From: Nepenthes gracilis
Taxonomy: Eukaryota; Streptophyta; Magnoliopsida; Caryophyllales; Nepenthaceae
NCBI GenBank assembly: GCA_033239525.1
Contig: BSYO01000022.1
Location: 9,319,947-9,383,946 of the forward strand
Direction of reading: 5' to 3'
DNA length: 64,000 bases
Numbering within the stretch: position 1 is the first letter of the stretch; every line of letters begins with the position of its first letter. This document shows, piece by piece, positions 21,778-32,668 of this stretch. The notes beneath the pieces were generated by a model, which saw only the letters and a list, made by a program, of their open reading frames with translations, searched no databases and was not told the origin of the DNA. A program made the position numbers and the translations under genes.

Positions 21778-22055
21778 CTCTCGGCGCCCTTCCCCTTCCT
21801 TCTCGATCTCTCCCTTAGACGGATGTCTCTCTCTCTGTTTCCCTTCCCCTCTCTCTTCTGCCTTTCCATGATTCCTCTCTCTCTGCACCTCGGCTCTCTG
21901 CATCTCGGCCCCTTAGCACCATTACTTCGAGGTCTACTATAGCACCTTGGTCGTTCCCCTTCTTTCTCTCTAATTTCCCTCCGCTGGACTCCCCTAGCCG
22001 CAGTAAACGTCCCTTGCGCCTGCGATTACCCGACAACGCCATGTTGCACACATCA
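21493..22055 (+). repeat. Element C 3' LTR
   Basis: 563 bp, paired with 18062-18608. It contains a pure CT microsatellite at about 21735-21772, expanded relative to the other LTR, which accounts for most of the length difference. Confidence 0.88.
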
Positions 22056-22300
22056 CATACTCTCCCTTATTAATACATATTCTATCTTAGCAAGACAATT
22101 ACATCTAGTTTCTCACTGTAGTTATTTTTTGTCCCCTCTTTTACCTTGTTGGCGTTTGCCTTCTCTAGAAACGAAAATATTTGGAATATTTCCACATCGC
22201 CTTTTTTAGATTTTCTTATGAACTTTTTTCTTACGTTCGTTTTCTAATGCATCCAATTATTCATTGGATATAAATGAGCAATTAATTTTCCTTTATTCAT
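22056..22300 (-). pseudogene. FAR1/MULE-type pseudogene, 5' part beyond element C
   Basis: Reading the minus strand through 22056-22060 and on to 18056 (element C removed) keeps one frame: CLAKIEYVLIRES then MAIAIKNFMGKYNHKL. Together they form the C-terminal half of a FAR1 DNA-binding domain, with the NHKL zinc-ligand end. Farther 5', about 22215-22150 reads RKSKKGDVEIFQ in another frame, resembling the basic start of the same domain. This part carries at least one frameshift. It confirms that 18062-22055 is an insertion. Confidence 0.62.
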
Positions 22301-24140
22301 GAGCAATTCATTTCCACATTGAAATAAATAAGAACACTACCATCATATACACAGAAATATTATACCGGTACAAGTATTATAGCTTACACATAATATTAGA
22401 AATAAAATAGAATCCTTTTACATTTCTGAGAAATAATTCGACTATGAATATCAGTCCAGTTTGCTCTTTCAACTAGAATACTATGAGCTATGAATAACAA
22501 TCAAAACAACAGTCCAATTTGCAATGAGACACCATAAACACTAGACAACGATTTTACATTTAAAAAAAAATGTGTGAAGCAAAATATCATGTTATAAAAT
22601 CTAAGCAAAATTTCGGATTAATTCGATTCGTCTTACATTTGACCTCCATTCACCGAGTTTGAATCTTGCACACCACTAAAATGAACAATAGGTCAAAATA
22701 GCTAAATCTCCTAGCGAAGATAAACGAAAGCAAGAGAGGGAGAGAGCGAGTTGATCGGTCAGCCTTGTCGAGAATGTATTGCTTCCTATTCACAGAGAGG
22801 GTGAGGGAAGCTTTCAAAAAGCTCCTGAACGACTTTGGAAAACCGAATAGGTCTCCGGGAATTTGAGGCCCTTTTGGTGGGATCGGCAAAAAGAGGAAGA
22901 GATGATGAACCTCGAAACAAAGAGCTTTCGTTAATTACCATTGTCAACGATTCGTCTTTTTGTGTATCGAGCTTACCTCGGTTGAAGTTTGAGTAAGCTT
23001 GTGAGATTGTAATTACCTTGAATGAAAATTCTAGGGTTTACTTAAAGGATAACGATCTTCCTCGGTTGGAAGATGTAATCGAGGCGGCCTTCCTTTTACA
23101 AAGCAGGATTGCTTCCTTCACGGCGGTTACCTTCCTTTTGTGTATTTTATCGTTGGAGAGCTCCAATTGGTAGGGGATTGAAAAAATCTGGCGCCTTTTT
23201 TATGGGAATGGCGTTGATTTTGTCAATGTCCTTTTCGGGTGCTGGCTAAGATCATGGAAGGTGCTAAAAGAGCCGTTGTTGGTCGTCTGGGCGGACGTGG
23301 GCTCAAAAATCCGGTCAACGCTCGAGTTGACCATCCGATGTGAGTTGTTCAGATTTCGGCCGCCTTGGGCATCTCGTTTAGGCCTGTGTCTTTGTTGATT
23401 TTGATTTTTGATCCTCGACTGCCCCATATTTATTTCGCTATACCCATCAAAATCTAAGCAAAATTTCGATTAATGTCTGTTAAAGACGCAAAATAGCTAA
23501 ATGTGCGAGAGAAATTTCGAAGCCACATATATTATTTCTCAAAATCGAAGCAAAATCAGAATCGGCAAATAGAGTTTTCGAAACAACAATTACCTCAACG
23601 ATTCGTCAGGAGAGGACCGTAAGCGAAACCGAGAGCGAGACCGAAAGCAGGTCAGTGAGACGAACGAACCATTGAGAGCTGGAGGAGGCTCCGATGAGAA
23701 GGAACGAAGAAATGGACAAAAAACGAATGAGATTTTTGTTCAGATCCGCAGATCGTTGATTTTGATTTCGAAGGAAAACTGATATTACTTCTTCAAACCA
23801 AATAAAAAGCTTGTGCAAACCCTACTCCCATTTCCCCCTCGCAACTCTCCCTCTCTCCTCCATCGCCATTAGCCTGCCCTCTGCTCTTCAGATCCCTCTA
23901 CGCTCCCCCTCTGCTCTCTCTCTCCCTTGTTCTCTCTCGCCTTCCGGATCTGTTTTCTCAAATATAAATGGCTAAATATTGGCCGTTGATTTATAAAAAA
24001 TTAGACGGCCAGATTTTAAAATAGTATTTAATTTGAGCCGTTGAATTAACATTAAAAATAAACGGCCCGCGAAGCAATTGCGAAGCAGGATCCCCTGGGC
24101 CCAGCTGACTCGCCCCCCTGCGTAGCTTCCCTTCTCCTTC
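22301..24140. other. Spacer upstream of the F-box gene
   Basis: No gene is supported. Short diverged direct repeats start AAATCTAAGCAAAATTTCG at about 22597 and 23449 and share downstream motifs such as CAACGATTCGTC (22947 and 23597). GCCGTTGA and ACGGCC motifs occur at 23973-24066. The minus-strand frames here are low-complexity and lack recognisable domains. Confidence 0.5.
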
Positions 24141-24150
24141 ATATTATATA
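24141..24150 (+). promoter_or_regulatory. Possible TATA element of the F-box gene
   Basis: ATATTATATA lies about 300 bp before the start codon and is followed by a CT-rich leader (24175-24290, CTCTCTCC and TCTCTCTTCGTC runs) typical of plant 5' untranslated regions. Placement is by position and composition only. Confidence 0.35.
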
Positions 24151-24439
24151 CAAACATAATAGCAACGCCTGACTCTCTCCTGTAACTTCTCTCTGCACGG
24201 CCGCTTCCTCCATCTCTCTCTTCGTCTGTCATCAGCACCCACCCTTTTTCTCCTCACTGTCATCCCAATTGTTCTCTCTGCGTGATGCTCCGCCTCCGAT
24301 AAGATCTGGCCACCTGCCAGCCGTGGGAGATCGACGATCTTGTAGAGTTTCCTATCACGGTCTCCACTAATTAGGGTTTCTGATCGAGCGGATTCATAAA
24401 GCTCTCTGTCTATTTCTTTGTCGGTTTCTGTCAGCTTCC

Positions 24440-25644
24440 ATGACTTCTCTCCGCCCAGATCCGACTAAAAAATACACCCAGAGCCCTACACGAACTACTC
24501 CGCTGAAGGAAGCGACAGCGTCGACCATTTCGATCGGCTGCCGGACTCTTTGCTTCTGCTCATTTTCAACAAGATAGGAGACGTAAAAGCCCTAGGTCGA
24601 TGCTGTGTTGTTTCCAGACGGTTTATTGCTTTGGTCCCGCAGGTCGAAAACGTCATCGTACGGGTCGATTGTGTGATTTCCGATGATGAATCTTCCTCGG
24701 CATCTTCCTCCGCCGATAAGTCCCACTCTCCCTTCGTTAATCTTTTACGCGTCGTTTTTGGCAACATCTTCAAGCCTCTTCAGGCTTTGGGCCTGTTTCT
24801 CAGCTCGAAAAGATCGGGGTGTGGGCCTGGAATCGTCCCATCTTCATCGGCTTTGTCTGTGAGAAATGGCGTGGACGATGAAGAAGCGGAGCAGGGAGAT
24901 GTTACCCACCATTCCCCAACTCAGGTGCTGAGGAATTTTAATGAAATTCGCTTATTGAAGATCGAGCTTCCTAGTGGTGAATTAGGGATAGATGATGGGG
25001 TTTTGCTGAAATGGAGGGCTGATTTTGGGTCTACTCTTGACAATTGTGTGATTCTTGGCGCTTCATCAGTTGTTTATTCAGAAAAACCGACCTCAATTCA
25101 CGAAAATAGTGATGTAAATTCCATTATTGGTGATGCTAATGCCGTTGCAGATGATAACGGGAGCATACCCGAGTCCTTTTACACCAATGGGGGTCTGAAA
25201 TTGAGAGTAGTTTGGACTATTAGCTCCTTGATCGCTGCGTCTGCGAGGCATTACTTGCTGCAGCCGATTATAGCTGAGCACGAGACGTTGGATTCCCTTG
25301 TTTTGACTGATGCAGATGGACAGGGAGTGCTGTGTATGAATAGGGATCAATTGGAGGAGCTGAGGGTAAAGCCCTTGTCAGCTTCGTCGGCTTCAAAGAG
25401 AACCCTGGTGCCTGCTTTGAATATGAGGCTTTGGTATGCGCCTCACTTGGAGTTGCCTGACGGTGTCCTTCTGAAGGGGGCAACCTTGGTGGCAATTCGA
25501 CCTATTGAACAGTCTGGAATGGCAGCTAAGAAGGATATTTCGGATTTATCCTGGGTATCATCAGCATTTGAGGGGCCATATGGCACTGCAACAAAGATGC
25601 TGTTGAAGAGACGGACTTATTGCCTTGAGATGAACTCATTTTAG
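24440..25644 (+). CDS. AUF1: AUF1-like F-box protein (apparent frameshift near the 5' end)
   Basis: F-box proteins are the substrate-binding part of SCF ubiquitin ligases. AUF1 and its sister are auxin-induced members that affect root growth and hormone response. From about 24523 the frame reads DHFDRLPDSLLLLIFNKIGD and ALGRCCVVSRRF, a clear F-box. It continues with THHSPTQVLRNF, IELPSGELGIDDGVLLKWRA, VWTISSLIAASARHYLLQPI, MNRDQLEELRVKPLSASSAS, NMRLWYAPHLELPDG and the terminal KMLLKRRTYCLEMNSF. These are the conserved blocks of the intronless AUF1 family at about normal length. The frame has no ATG of its own: a TAA at 24466 precedes it. The ATG at 24440 is one base out of phase, and an AAAAAA run at 24467-24472 lies between them. 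An A-run length error would reconcile the two; otherwise the allele is broken. Element D lies 540 bp downstream. Confidence 0.85.
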
Positions 25645-26181
25645 AAGCGGTTTTGCATAGGTAAAGGAATTTTTATCCATCATTGCTTATTTGCTAGTAG
25701 TGTTTCCGGAAGATAAGTTCGCTTTCCTATTCTGGCTTTATTTTGCTGTATTTGTTATGTTCTCATTGAGCAGTTTTGTGGTTGGATTGCATTAGCATAT
25801 GTATCATGAATGACATATATATGCTGTATATTACTTCATCAATCTGTTCCTCATCAAATTTAACTTGCAATGCATTTTGTGCTAGGAGGTTCATGATTGT
25901 GTTTCTCTACTTTGAATTTCGATAGCACTGCTACAGGTTAGAAGTGTATCCTTGCTTCTTAGCATTCATATCTCTTATCGGGTTGGAATTCAGCTTTTGG
26001 GTACCATTACTTGGTTTTTTAGTCCACTGTGTTCCTCTAGGATCTGCGGGATTTGTACAACTACCTCATTTTGCTGTGAAGTGTAATTGAGACTAATTAA
26101 TTGAGATTATGGAGAGGACCTTTCTTATTATGGGAAGATGGAGCTAGGAGAAATGGGTGAGAGTGAAACTTCTGTAATACT
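25645..26181 (+). other. 3' flank or untranslated region of the F-box gene
   Basis: AT-rich plant sequence after the stop codon. A 5' splice-site-like ATAG/GTAAAG lies at 25657-25666, so a 3' untranslated intron is possible; TTGTTTTTCAG at 32607-32617 would be a distant acceptor beyond element D. No reading frame is supported. Confidence 0.4.
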
Positions 26182-26186
26182 TATGA
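26182..26186. repeat. Target-site duplication of element D (left copy)
   Basis: TATGA directly before the left LTR is repeated at 32119-32123 directly after the right LTR. Confidence 0.9.
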
Positions 26187-26905
26187 TGTTATAGCTATTT
26201 CCGTGGAAGAAAAGAAGAAGAAACAAAAGAGAAGAACAGCAAAGAGGTAAGGCGAAAATGAGTACAGAAGAAGTGGCAATAGGAAGGAAAAGTAATGATA
26301 ATGAAGGGACACAGCTCAGTGAAGGAGAAAGGCACAACGGCAGTGGAGGGATGTGGTAGCTGGAGGACCGTGGAAAAATGGAGGAGGCAAGGCTGCGTAT
26401 CAGCCCTTGGATGCTTAATGATCTTCATCGCCCAATTGGCACACTCTTAGGCATGGACCAGGAGAAAGAAAATAATTGGATCCAGCTCAGCAAAATTCTA
26501 CCTTTGCCCAGTCACATGAAGCTCAGATGGTGTGAGAGGCACGTGATCAGCAACAAAACCAATTCTAGCACAGTCAGCAACTGAATATGGAACAGTGAGC
26601 ATCTTCTTGATAGTAGGGAGTATCTTCTTTGCTAGAATCCTATTAATAGATCACCAAGCAGTTAGGAGCTGTATTTAGAATTTATCTATAAACAGGCTAA
26701 TGTAAGTAGTGAAGGATAGCAAATGAAATTACTTCATTGAGTTGGTTTGCTTTGGAGACTTGTTCATACTCAAATTAGAACAACTTTTGTTTCCTTCCAT
26801 TTTTATCTTCCTTTCCATAGTTTCGTTTAAGTTGGAAGTTTCCAACTCTAGTTTATCATCCTGAAAAATAAGAAGAAAGAAAAGAAAAGGGGTATCGCCA
26901 TAACA
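26187..26905 (+). repeat. Element D 5' LTR
   Basis: It starts TGTTATAGCTATTTCC and ends GCCATAACA. Shared blocks with 31401-32118 include AATGAGTACAGAAGAA, AATGAAGGGACACA and TTAATGATCTTCA. The primer binding site follows within three bases. Confidence 0.92.
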
Positions 26906-26907
26906 AG

Positions 26908-26920
26908 TGGTATTAGATCC
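26908..26920 (+). promoter_or_regulatory. Primer binding site of element D
   Basis: TGGTATTAGATCC differs little from TGGTATCAGAGCC, the site complementary to the 3' end of initiator tRNA-Met that most plant LTR retrotransposons use. Confidence 0.85.
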
Positions 26921-27059
26921 CATTTGTTGGCCAAGGGAACTTGCCTCAATCAACGCATATAATCAGTCTTCGCAACTAACATACAGATGGGGGCTTGGAT
27001 CAACATATTAATCAATGCTTGGATGGTTAGGACTAGCTCAACTATTAGCGTTTGAAGTG

Positions 27060-27990
27060 GTTGGAAAATTTTATGAATGGCCTCACCAAATAGATGTGTC
27101 TATTGTTAGAAATTTACCGACGTAGTCCAGCAGGACAGTCGCCAAGGAAACATCCATCGATAGAATGGGAAGAAAAACCAACGATGTCGCCAAGGATACA
27201 ATTCACACCAGGACGTGAAGAGGAGCTATGGACGTACGGGCATCAGAATGTGAGGAATATATATATATTTTTTTTTCATTCTGAAGGAGATAATCATAAA
27301 TGGGGGATTTTCAAGGCAAGACAATACTTCCAATGCTATTAGACACCCGAGAATCAAAAAATATTGATAGCTTTGTTTTACAAGGAAGGGGAAGTAATAA
27401 TATGATTCTAGGATGCTCATGCAATTGGAGGATTTGATGAGTGGGAAGGTTCCTCGTACCCTACTCACATGGTTTGGGAGTATCGCCTATGACAATCTAA
27501 TGGAACAACTTCAAAAGCTCCGTCATGGCTCGACCATGGCCATGTATAAAACTCAATTTGAAGCTATTTCTAACCGAGGGATGTATTGGCTGTGACAAAG
27601 CTAAGCGGCTTTGTAGTGGGACTTCAGGATGAGATTCGGTTTCCAGTAAAGCTTCTTGGATCAATCAGCCTTCTCTAAACATTCAATATAGCAAGGATCC
27701 TAGAGGAATTTATCATAAGTTTGAGGAGATCTCATAAAGGTCAGATATCATACTCTGGAGGAACTAGTCATCATTTCCCACCTGGGGCAACGAGCTTACA
27801 TCTAGCTGTGACCAAACCAAAAATAACTGTTCATCGCATTTCTCCAGCTGAAATGAGGGAAAGAAGGGAAAAATGATTGTGTTGCAATTGTGACAAAAAA
27901 CGGAAACTGTGACATAAATGTTTTATCCCTAAACTTCTTGTTGTACAAGTGACGGAAACAAAGGATCCAAAGGAACTTGATCTTGATCAG
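27060..27990 (+). pseudogene. Element D gag remnant
   Basis: Broken frames include WFGSIAYDNLMEQLQKLRHG and TMAMYKTQFEAISNR (27471-27577), which match the capsid region of plant gypsy gags (F..L..LRQ.GT...Y...FE....R). Stops at 27594 and beyond break the frame. No complete zinc knuckle could be read near 27870-27920. Confidence 0.65.
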
Positions 27991-28049
27991 ACTACCATTA
28001 ATCATTAGCTGCATGAAGCTGAGGGTCCAGAAGCCTAGTTAGTTGAGAT

Positions 28050-28340
28050 TTCAATGCATTCAATTATGGGCACTTCCCACTTCAAAACCATGTGTATTAT
28101 AGGGAAGGTCAATGGAGTAAGCAAGGTGATTTTAACGGACTCTGGAAGCACTCATAACTTCTTAGATGTGGGATTGGTTGAGAAGTTTATGTGGAGAAGA
28201 CTGGAACCAACCAACATTCAAGTACAGATTACTAATAGAGATATTATATAGGGCGAAGAAACATACCTAGGTGTGAAACTTCAGTTTCAAGGTAATCATT
28301 TCTTGACTGGTTTTTTATCCCTAACACTAGGAGGTTGTGA
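28050..28340 (+). pseudogene. Element D aspartic protease remnant
   Basis: VILTDSGSTHNFLDVGLVEK at about 28125-28185 contains the DSGSTHNF active-site form found in several plant Ty3/gypsy lineages. The flap and C-terminal part follow as FQGNHFLTGFLSLTLGGCDA and then AILGV, with a stop after ITNRDII. Confidence 0.8.
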
Positions 28341-28399
28341 TGCGATTTTAGGGGTATAGTGGTTAGCCACATTTGGACATTTAGTGGGGTTTCCTCACC

Positions 28400-29570
28400 C
28401 TTCATATGAAATTTAATCATTGGGGGAAGGAGGTGTCCCTTTGTGGATTAAAATTGGCTGAAGATACCATAGTTGAGGGGAGCACTTGGCATAAAATTCT
28501 TGGTCTGGAAAACAAAGGGATGATACTCATGCTCCTGAATGATCTGAAACCGAATGATTGTGAGGATTCATTTGGTGAAGTGAAGGATTTATTGCATCAA
28601 TTTGAAAAGGTATTTAAAGAGCCCAAAGGGCTGCCTTTTATTTGAGAACATGAATATCAAATCGTTCTAAAAAATGACTCGAAACCTATCAATGTACTAC
28701 CTTATCATTATCCTTATGATCAGAAAAGTGTGACTGAGAAATTGGTAGAGCAGTTACTTAAAGTAGGGCTCATAAGGCATTGCTAGAGTCCTTATCCCTC
28801 CCTGGTGTTAATGATGAGGAAAGCCAATGCAAGTTAGCAGATATGTGTAGATTATCGGGTTCTTACCCATGAAACCGTTAAGAATAAGTATCTGATGACG
28901 GTAATAGATAAACTACTAGACAAACTATATAGGCCTACTATTTTCTCTAAGTTAAATTTAAGATCTAGCTATCACCAGATCAAAATAAAGAAGTTGGAAA
29001 TTCATAAAACAATATTTAGAACTCATGAGTGACATGATGAGTTTTTAGTTATATCATTTGGGCTAACTGATGTTCCTGCAACATTTCAAGGGCTACTGAA
29101 CAAAATTTTCAAAAATTTCCTTTGAAAATTTGTTTGGTAGATATGTTGATCCATAACCCCGACTGTGAAGCCCGCGAGAGCCACCTAAGATAGGTATTAC
29201 ATAGAGTCGAGGTCCACAAGCTCTATGCCAAATTCAGCAATTGTAGGTTTTTGTGTAGAGAAATTGAATACTTGGGGCCAGCTCATATCAGAAGGAGTGA
29301 AAGTTGATCCTACTAAGATTTTAGCCATAATGGAATGGACACTTCCATGTATGATTAAGCCCTTAAGGGAATTCATAGGCCTTATCTGTTATTACTGGAA
29401 GTTCATTAAAGGTTACGGACTCATTGCTGCCCCCCTTACTGCCATCTTGAAGAAAAATTCTTTTGTATGGACAAAGGAGGCTGAGGAAACCTTCCAAAGG
29501 ATAAAAAGGGCCGTGTCAGAACCCCCTATGCCAGCTCTACCATATTCTACAAAAATTCATTGTAGAATGT
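28400..29570 (+). pseudogene. Element D reverse transcriptase remnant
   Basis: Readable blocks are FEKVFKEPKGLPF, EHEYQIVLKNDSKPINVLPY, KLVEQLLKVGLIR, YLMTVIDKLLDKL, FSKLNLRSSYHQIKI and [18 protein letters not shown]. After about 29125 the expected F/YxDD box is missing or destroyed, and the connection domain resumes as EGVKVDPTKI, FIGLICYYWKFIKGYGLIAA and FVWTKEAEETFQRIK. Many stops show long neutral decay. Confidence 0.85.
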
Positions 29571-29930
29571 GATGCGTGGGGGGAGGAATAGGGGCTGTTT
29601 TAATGCTGAACCATCGGCTAATAGTATATTTTAGCCAAGCCTTAAAGGGGAAAACCTTAGCCCTGTCCATCTATGAAAAGGAATTGTTGTCCTTGGTTAT
29701 GACCATCAAAAAATGGAGACCATATTTGATGGATAGGCATTCATACTGAAGGCTTATTAACAGAACGTTGAGTTCCTTGTGGAACAAAAGGTGGGAGCTT
29801 AATTTCAACAAAAATGGTTGTATAAGCTTTTGGGCTAGGACTTCATTATTGTGTACAAGAAGGGTAGAGAGATTAAGGTTTTGGATACATGGTCCAAAAA
29901 GGCTGACCAACCAACACTTGTGATGTTGTC
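29560..29930 (+). pseudogene. Element D RNase H remnant
   Basis: VYFSQALKGKTLALSIYEKE and LLSLVMTIKKWRPYL (29621-29735) match the Ty3 RNase H block S.AL......Y.KE..A. Near 29850 VYKKGRE and LDTWSKK match the usual end (VYKKG..N..ADALSR). Confidence 0.75.
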
Positions 29931-30129
29931 ATTTCCCAATCCAAAATGGCTTGAAGAGGTCAAGGCCACTTATGGAACAGACTCATCCCTCAAGGAGATT
30001 ATCCAATAGATTCATGAAAGTAATACATCTGCAAATTCTTATTCTTTTCAAAATGGGATTCTTCTAAAAAGGGGAGGATTGTAATTGGAAACAATTTGAC
30101 CCTCAAAAAATATATATATATATATAGTT

Positions 30130-31150
30130 ATGGATTGGATTCATCGTAGCCCAATGGGAGGACATTTAAGTTATCACAAAACCTTAAGCTGTGCCTAGGG
30201 AAAATTCCATTGGGAGGGCATGCAGGAGGATTTAAAAGGGTTTATTTGGGAGTGTCAAATATGCTAGCAAACCAAAAGTAACCCTACCAAGCCATGTGGC
30301 CGCCTCCAACCATTACTCATTCTTGAACACCCTTGATCTGATTTATCAGTGGATTTTATTTGAAGGTTTACCCACTTATGGTTAAACAGTATTTTGGTGG
30401 TTATTAATATACTCTCAAAATATGTTTATTTTGTGCCCCTAATGAACCCATGTATAATTACAAAAATTGCAAGTCTATTCCTTAACAATATAGTGAGACT
30501 ACATGGGAATCCCTGAACTATTAATAGTGACAAAGACCCTATTTTTACTAACTCCTTTAGGAAGGAATTGTTTGAATTGTACGGACGAAACTTGCCTATA
30601 GTATTGCTTACCACCCTCAATTGGATGGTCAATCTGAAATTGTGAATAAGGGCTTAGAATAGTATTTGAGGTATTATGTTGATGATAAACCAAAATCTTG
30701 ATAGAAGTGGTTAACTATGGTTGAATGGTGGTATAATTCCAATCAGCACTTCTCAACTGGGGTGACCCCCTTTGAGGCGGTTTATGGAGTTTCCTTATCC
30801 AGATTTACACAATATATTAAGGAAACCATGACAAATGCAGCATTTAAAGAGGAGCTTAAGAGCTGAGATCAAATCTTAGCCTTATTAAAGGAAAATTTAT
30901 CCAAAGCTCAGGCTCAAATAAAGATGCAGGATGATAAATACAAATTTGAAAGATGATTCCAAATCGGAAATTATGTCTACCTCTTCCTGCAACCATATTA
31001 GCAAAAATCGGTGCCTTTTAGAAGAAACTTAAAGCTTGCACTAAGATTTTTTGGCCCTTACAAAGTGTTAGAAAAAAATAGAATTTTTGCTTACAATTGG
31101 AGCTTTCACAGACCACGAGGATACATCCCGTTTTTCACGTTTATGCCCTG
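30130..31150 (+). pseudogene. Element D integrase remnant
   Basis: WEGMQEDLKGFIWECQIC near 30205-30260 is the end of the zinc-binding region. LSVDFI, ILVVINILSKYVYFVPL and ASLFLNNIVRLHGNP trace the catalytic core up to NSDKDPIFTN, the second Asp region (usually SDRDP.F). The third segment and the C-terminal GPYKVLEK (31048-31070) are also visible. Multiple stops are present. Confidence 0.75.
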
Positions 31151-31189
31151 CAAAAGCAAATTAGAGAAAGGGAAGAAGCAATTCAAACT

Positions 31190-31330
31190 TTACAGCCAGT
31201 GGACACCGAAGTAGAGATTGTACTGGAACTCAAACGAATTATGGGCAGAAGAGTCTGGAAAATAGGTTAAACAGAGGCTAAAGTGGTCCTTGTTAAATGG
31301 ATCGATGCATCAAATGAAAACAATACCTGT
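31190..31330 (+). pseudogene. Element D chromodomain-like end
   Basis: TEVEIVLELKRIMGRR followed, after one stop, by EAKVVLVKWIDASNENNT resembles the chromovirus C-terminal chromodomain (P..IL..R...... VLV.W...P...ATWE). The aromatic cage cannot be judged. This assigns the element to chromoviruses. Confidence 0.55.
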
Positions 31331-31384
31331 CAACCCCTACACCCACTAAAGATGTGCAATCCTCATCTTGGGGACAATGTGCTC

Positions 31385-31400
31385 TAAAAGATGGGGAATT
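31385..31400 (+). promoter_or_regulatory. Polypurine tract region of element D
   Basis: AAAAGATGGGGAATTT directly abuts the 3' LTR start TGTTGTAGC. This is the normal place and composition for priming plus-strand DNA. Confidence 0.75.
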
Positions 31401-32118
31401 TGTTGTAGCAACTGCCATTGAAGAAGAGAAGAAGAAAGAGAGAAGAAGAACAAAAAGGAGGTAAGGCAAATAAATGAGTACAGAAGAAATGGCGGTAGGA
31501 AGGGAAAACAATGACAATGAAGGGACACAACTCAGTAAAGGTGAAAGATGCAGTGTCAGTGGAGAGACGTGGCAGCTGGAGGACCGTAGAAAAATGGAGG
31601 TGTGGCCGCATATTAGCCCTTGGATTGTTAATGATCTTCACCATCCAATTGTCACACTCTAAGGCACAGACCAGGAGAAAGAAAAAATCAGGATCCGGCT
31701 CAGCAAAATTCAACATTTGCCCAATCACGTGAAGCTCAGATTGTGTGAGATGCGTGCGATCAGCAGAAAACCAATTCCAGCATAGTCAGCAACCAAATAT
31801 GAGGGGGGGAGCATCTTCTTGTTAGAAGTGAGTATCTTCTTTATTGGAATTCTGTTAATAGATCAGCATGCAGTTATGATTTGTATTTAGAATTTATCTA
31901 TAAATTGGGTGATGTAAGTAGTGAAGGATAGAAAATGAAATTCTCTCTTTTGAGTTGTTTTGTTTTGGAGACCTTTTTCTTCTTGAATTGGACCAACTTT
32001 CTGTTTCCTTCCATTTTTATCTTCCTTTCACTGTTTCGATTAAGCAAGAAGTTTCCAGCTCTGGCTTATCAACCTGAAAAGCAAGAAGCAAGAATAGAAA
32101 AGGGGTATCACCGTAACA
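31401..32118 (+). repeat. Element D 3' LTR
   Basis: Paired with 26187-26905, from TGTTGTAGCAACTGCC to ACCGTAACA, and followed by TATGA. The two LTRs differ about once in every six or seven bases in the stretch compared by eye (26240-26460 against 31460-31680). Confidence 0.92.
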
Positions 32119-32668
32119 TATGAAAATCATCCTATAGGACATGTGGGTGCTTTTTTTTTTCTCTAGGTGTAGTAGAGTATTTTCTCTGTTTCATGTGATG
32201 CATAAATGTCTACTGATTGGATTCAGCGCTAACAGTGGCTTGATGGCACCCTATTGCTTCCTTCTTTCTTCATGGCTTTCTGTATATGTAACACACTCAG
32301 TTATGTCGATGGACACCAATTGCCTTTTCTCCCTTATGTGCTTTTGTTTACCTAACATGTTGCTTAATGTTCTCTCATAGCTGTGTTAATGATGTATGGT
32401 TATCAAGTCTGGCACTCTCTTCAACCTAGCCAGTGGGATGATTTCTACTTTCCTTTTTAATTGCAGTCTCTACAGCATGGCCTTTTCATTATGTATTCTT
32501 TTGCATTCCATATTATCATTTATGGATTTAATTCTGTACCTGCTGTTCAGATGTAAATTATAGTCGTGCAAATGCCTGTCTTTTATTCATTTTAATTTCC
32601 ATGGATTGTTTTTCAGAACTGTGATTGTGTCAAAGTAAAAGGGGGGATTCAGGCTGTTCCATTATTAG

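Larger units (their letters stand above)
18062..22055 (+). mobile_element. Element C: chromovirus-derived retroelement carrying a YTH-gene sequence
   Basis: About 4 kb flanked by direct repeats (18062-18608 and 21493-22055) and by the 5-bp duplication CATAC. The LTRs start TATTACGTACTC and end in CATCA, so the usual TG start is absent. The interior has a gag-like start, then sequence that does not look like a retroelement, including the first part of a YTH domain. Just before the 3' LTR it ends with WAREATLE and LINLEDKV, which resemble the tail of a Ty3/gypsy chromodomain and pol end. I infer a chromovirus whose gag-pol core was replaced by a copy of a host transcript. It could not encode its own RT or integrase. 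It interrupts the FAR1 pseudogene. Confidence 0.75.
26187..32118 (+). mobile_element. Element D: complete but decayed Ty3/gypsy chromovirus
   Basis: It has two LTRs of 719 and 718 bp, a TATGA duplication, an initiator-Met-type primer binding site, a polypurine tract and, in order, gag, protease, RT, RNase H, integrase and a chromodomain-like end. All coding parts carry many stops, and the RT active-site region is lost. The LTRs differ at many positions, so the insertion is old. It sits between the F-box coding end and AT-rich flank, probably within that gene's 3' region. Confidence 0.92.

Noticed and set aside
22650..23427. Two minus-strand short frames between the FAR1 relic and the F-box gene
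   Set aside because: Both are short, unlike any family I know, and overlap diverged repeats.
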